Below are positions 5,876 through 6,370 of a stretch of 6,370 bases of DNA, in pieces. How positions within the stretch are numbered: position 1 is the stretch's first letter; each line of letters begins with the position of its first letter. Made by a program: the position numbers and the translations under genes. Source of the DNA: Bacteroidota bacterium (GTDB lineage: Bacteria > Bacteroidota > Bacteroidia > Chitinophagales > Chitinophagaceae); contig JAGWTX010000148.1 of NCBI GenBank assembly GCA_028875955.1, forward strand, positions 1-6,370. Reading direction: 5' to 3'. The notes under the pieces are model-generated. The model saw only the letters and a program-made list of their open reading frames with translations. It was not told the origin of the DNA and made no database searches.

Positions 5876-6370
5876 TTACCGGAGTATTTTCATTTTTACC
5901 GATTCGATACGGGTATCACTCACATTCAGGATATCAAACCGGTAATCATCAATGATGATGGTTTCCTTCAGTTTGGGAATGGTCTGATGCGCATTGATGA
6001 TATAGCCACTGAGGGTCTCTGATTCACTGACCGGGAACTTCATGTCGTATTTCTCATTGAGATAATCGAGTTCCATTCGTCCACTCAGGATAAATTCGTC
6101 TTCCGCCAGCTGTTTTTCAACCAGTTCCTCCGTGTCATATTCATCCTGGATTTCCCCGAAAATCTCTTCCAGCACATCTTCCATGGTGACGATTCCGGCG
6201 GTCCCGCCAAACTCATCCACCACCCAGGCGATACTTTTCCGGTCCTTGGTAAATTTGCTGATCAGATCCGTGGCACTCATACTTTCCGGAACAGGCATGA
6301 TCGGATGCAGGACATTCCGAATCGAATCCGGTTTTTTGAAAAGATCAAGCTGGTGGATATAGCCTACGAT
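5876..6370 (-). CDS. CNNM/CorC-family membrane protein, C-terminal part (CBS and CorC_HlyC domains)
   Basis: Only the last 164 residues are in the window; the N-terminal DUF21 (CNNM) membrane domain and most of the first CBS motif lie beyond 6370. Visible are the end of CBS1 (IVGYIHQLDLFKK, residues 1-13), a complete CBS2 ending in AWVVDEFGGTAGIVTMED (48-65), the LEEIFGEIQDEYD linker (67-79) and a C-terminal CorC_HlyC domain (about 84-164). These proteins, often annotated as hemolysin or UPF0053, are linked to Mg2+/Co2+ efflux or resistance; the CBS pair binds adenine nucleotides. In Bacteroidota one paralogue is GldE, tied to gliding-protein assembly, but nothing here separates that paralogue from the general one, so no symbol is given. 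The frame ends with TAA at 5878-5876. The gene lies upstream of tatC on the same strand with a gap of 193 bp, which suggests separate transcription. Confidence 0.93.
   Translation of the reverse strand: MVGYIHQLDLFKKPDSIRNVLHPIMPVPESMSATDLISKFTKDRKSIAWVVDEFGGTAGIVTMEDVLEEIFGEIQDEYDTEELVEKQLAEDEFILSGRMELDYLNEKYDMKFPVSESETLSGYIINAHQTIPKLKETIIIDDYRFDILNVSDTRIESVKMKILR

Noticed and set aside
5704..5955. Plus-strand frame in the tatC upstream gap
   Set aside because: It overlaps the CBS-domain gene end and the tatC promoter region, and its composition is basic with no motif.

Overview
The window reads as an ordinary chromosomal segment of a member of the Bacteroidota, most likely a Chitinophaga-like relative (the family-level guess is inference). 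The reasons are: several start-proximal sequences fit the TAnnTTTG -7 element of that phylum exactly; leaders before start codons are A-rich with no clear Shine-Dalgarno; and the proteins (deoxyhypusine-synthase-like protein, GSANG-type RpiB, TatC with an enlarged first loop, PA-domain M28 peptidase) look like Bacteroidota versions. I see no mobile element, CRISPR array, tRNA, rRNA or phage gene.

Left part. Positions 1-698 hold, on the minus strand, the N-terminal 232 residues of a family-2 glycosyltransferase of the DPM1/GtrB type; its C-terminal membrane part lies outside the window. A 245-bp divergent intergenic region separates it from a plus-strand gene (944-1918) for a complete bacterial deoxyhypusine-synthase-like enzyme. 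A hairpin follows, and its downstream edge overlaps a candidate -7 box for the next plus-strand gene (2019-2498), a small, methionine-rich, Sec-exported, lipocalin-like protein of unknown function.

Right part. A strong bidirectional terminator (2513-2546) separates these from a run of minus-strand genes. In transcription order, right to left, they are: a partial CNNM/CorC-type membrane protein (CBS plus CorC_HlyC domains, 6370-5876), tatC (5682-4816), rpiB (4663-4208) and a secreted M28 zinc peptidase with a PA domain (4104-2569). The gaps between the last three are 152 and 103 bp, so they may be loosely co-transcribed or separate units. A -7-like box lies just upstream of tatC, and a bulged 10+3-bp hairpin without a U-tract sits between tatC and rpiB.

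Functionally this is a mixed housekeeping neighbourhood: glycolipid or polyprenyl-sugar transfer, polyamine-type chemistry, Tat export, the pentose phosphate pathway, exported proteolysis and membrane ion homeostasis. The gene with the least settled role is the deoxyhypusine-synthase-like protein. It keeps the catalytic lysine but lacks several residues that the eukaryotic enzyme uses for spermidine and acid-base chemistry. I found no convincing evidence of a new multi-gene system.
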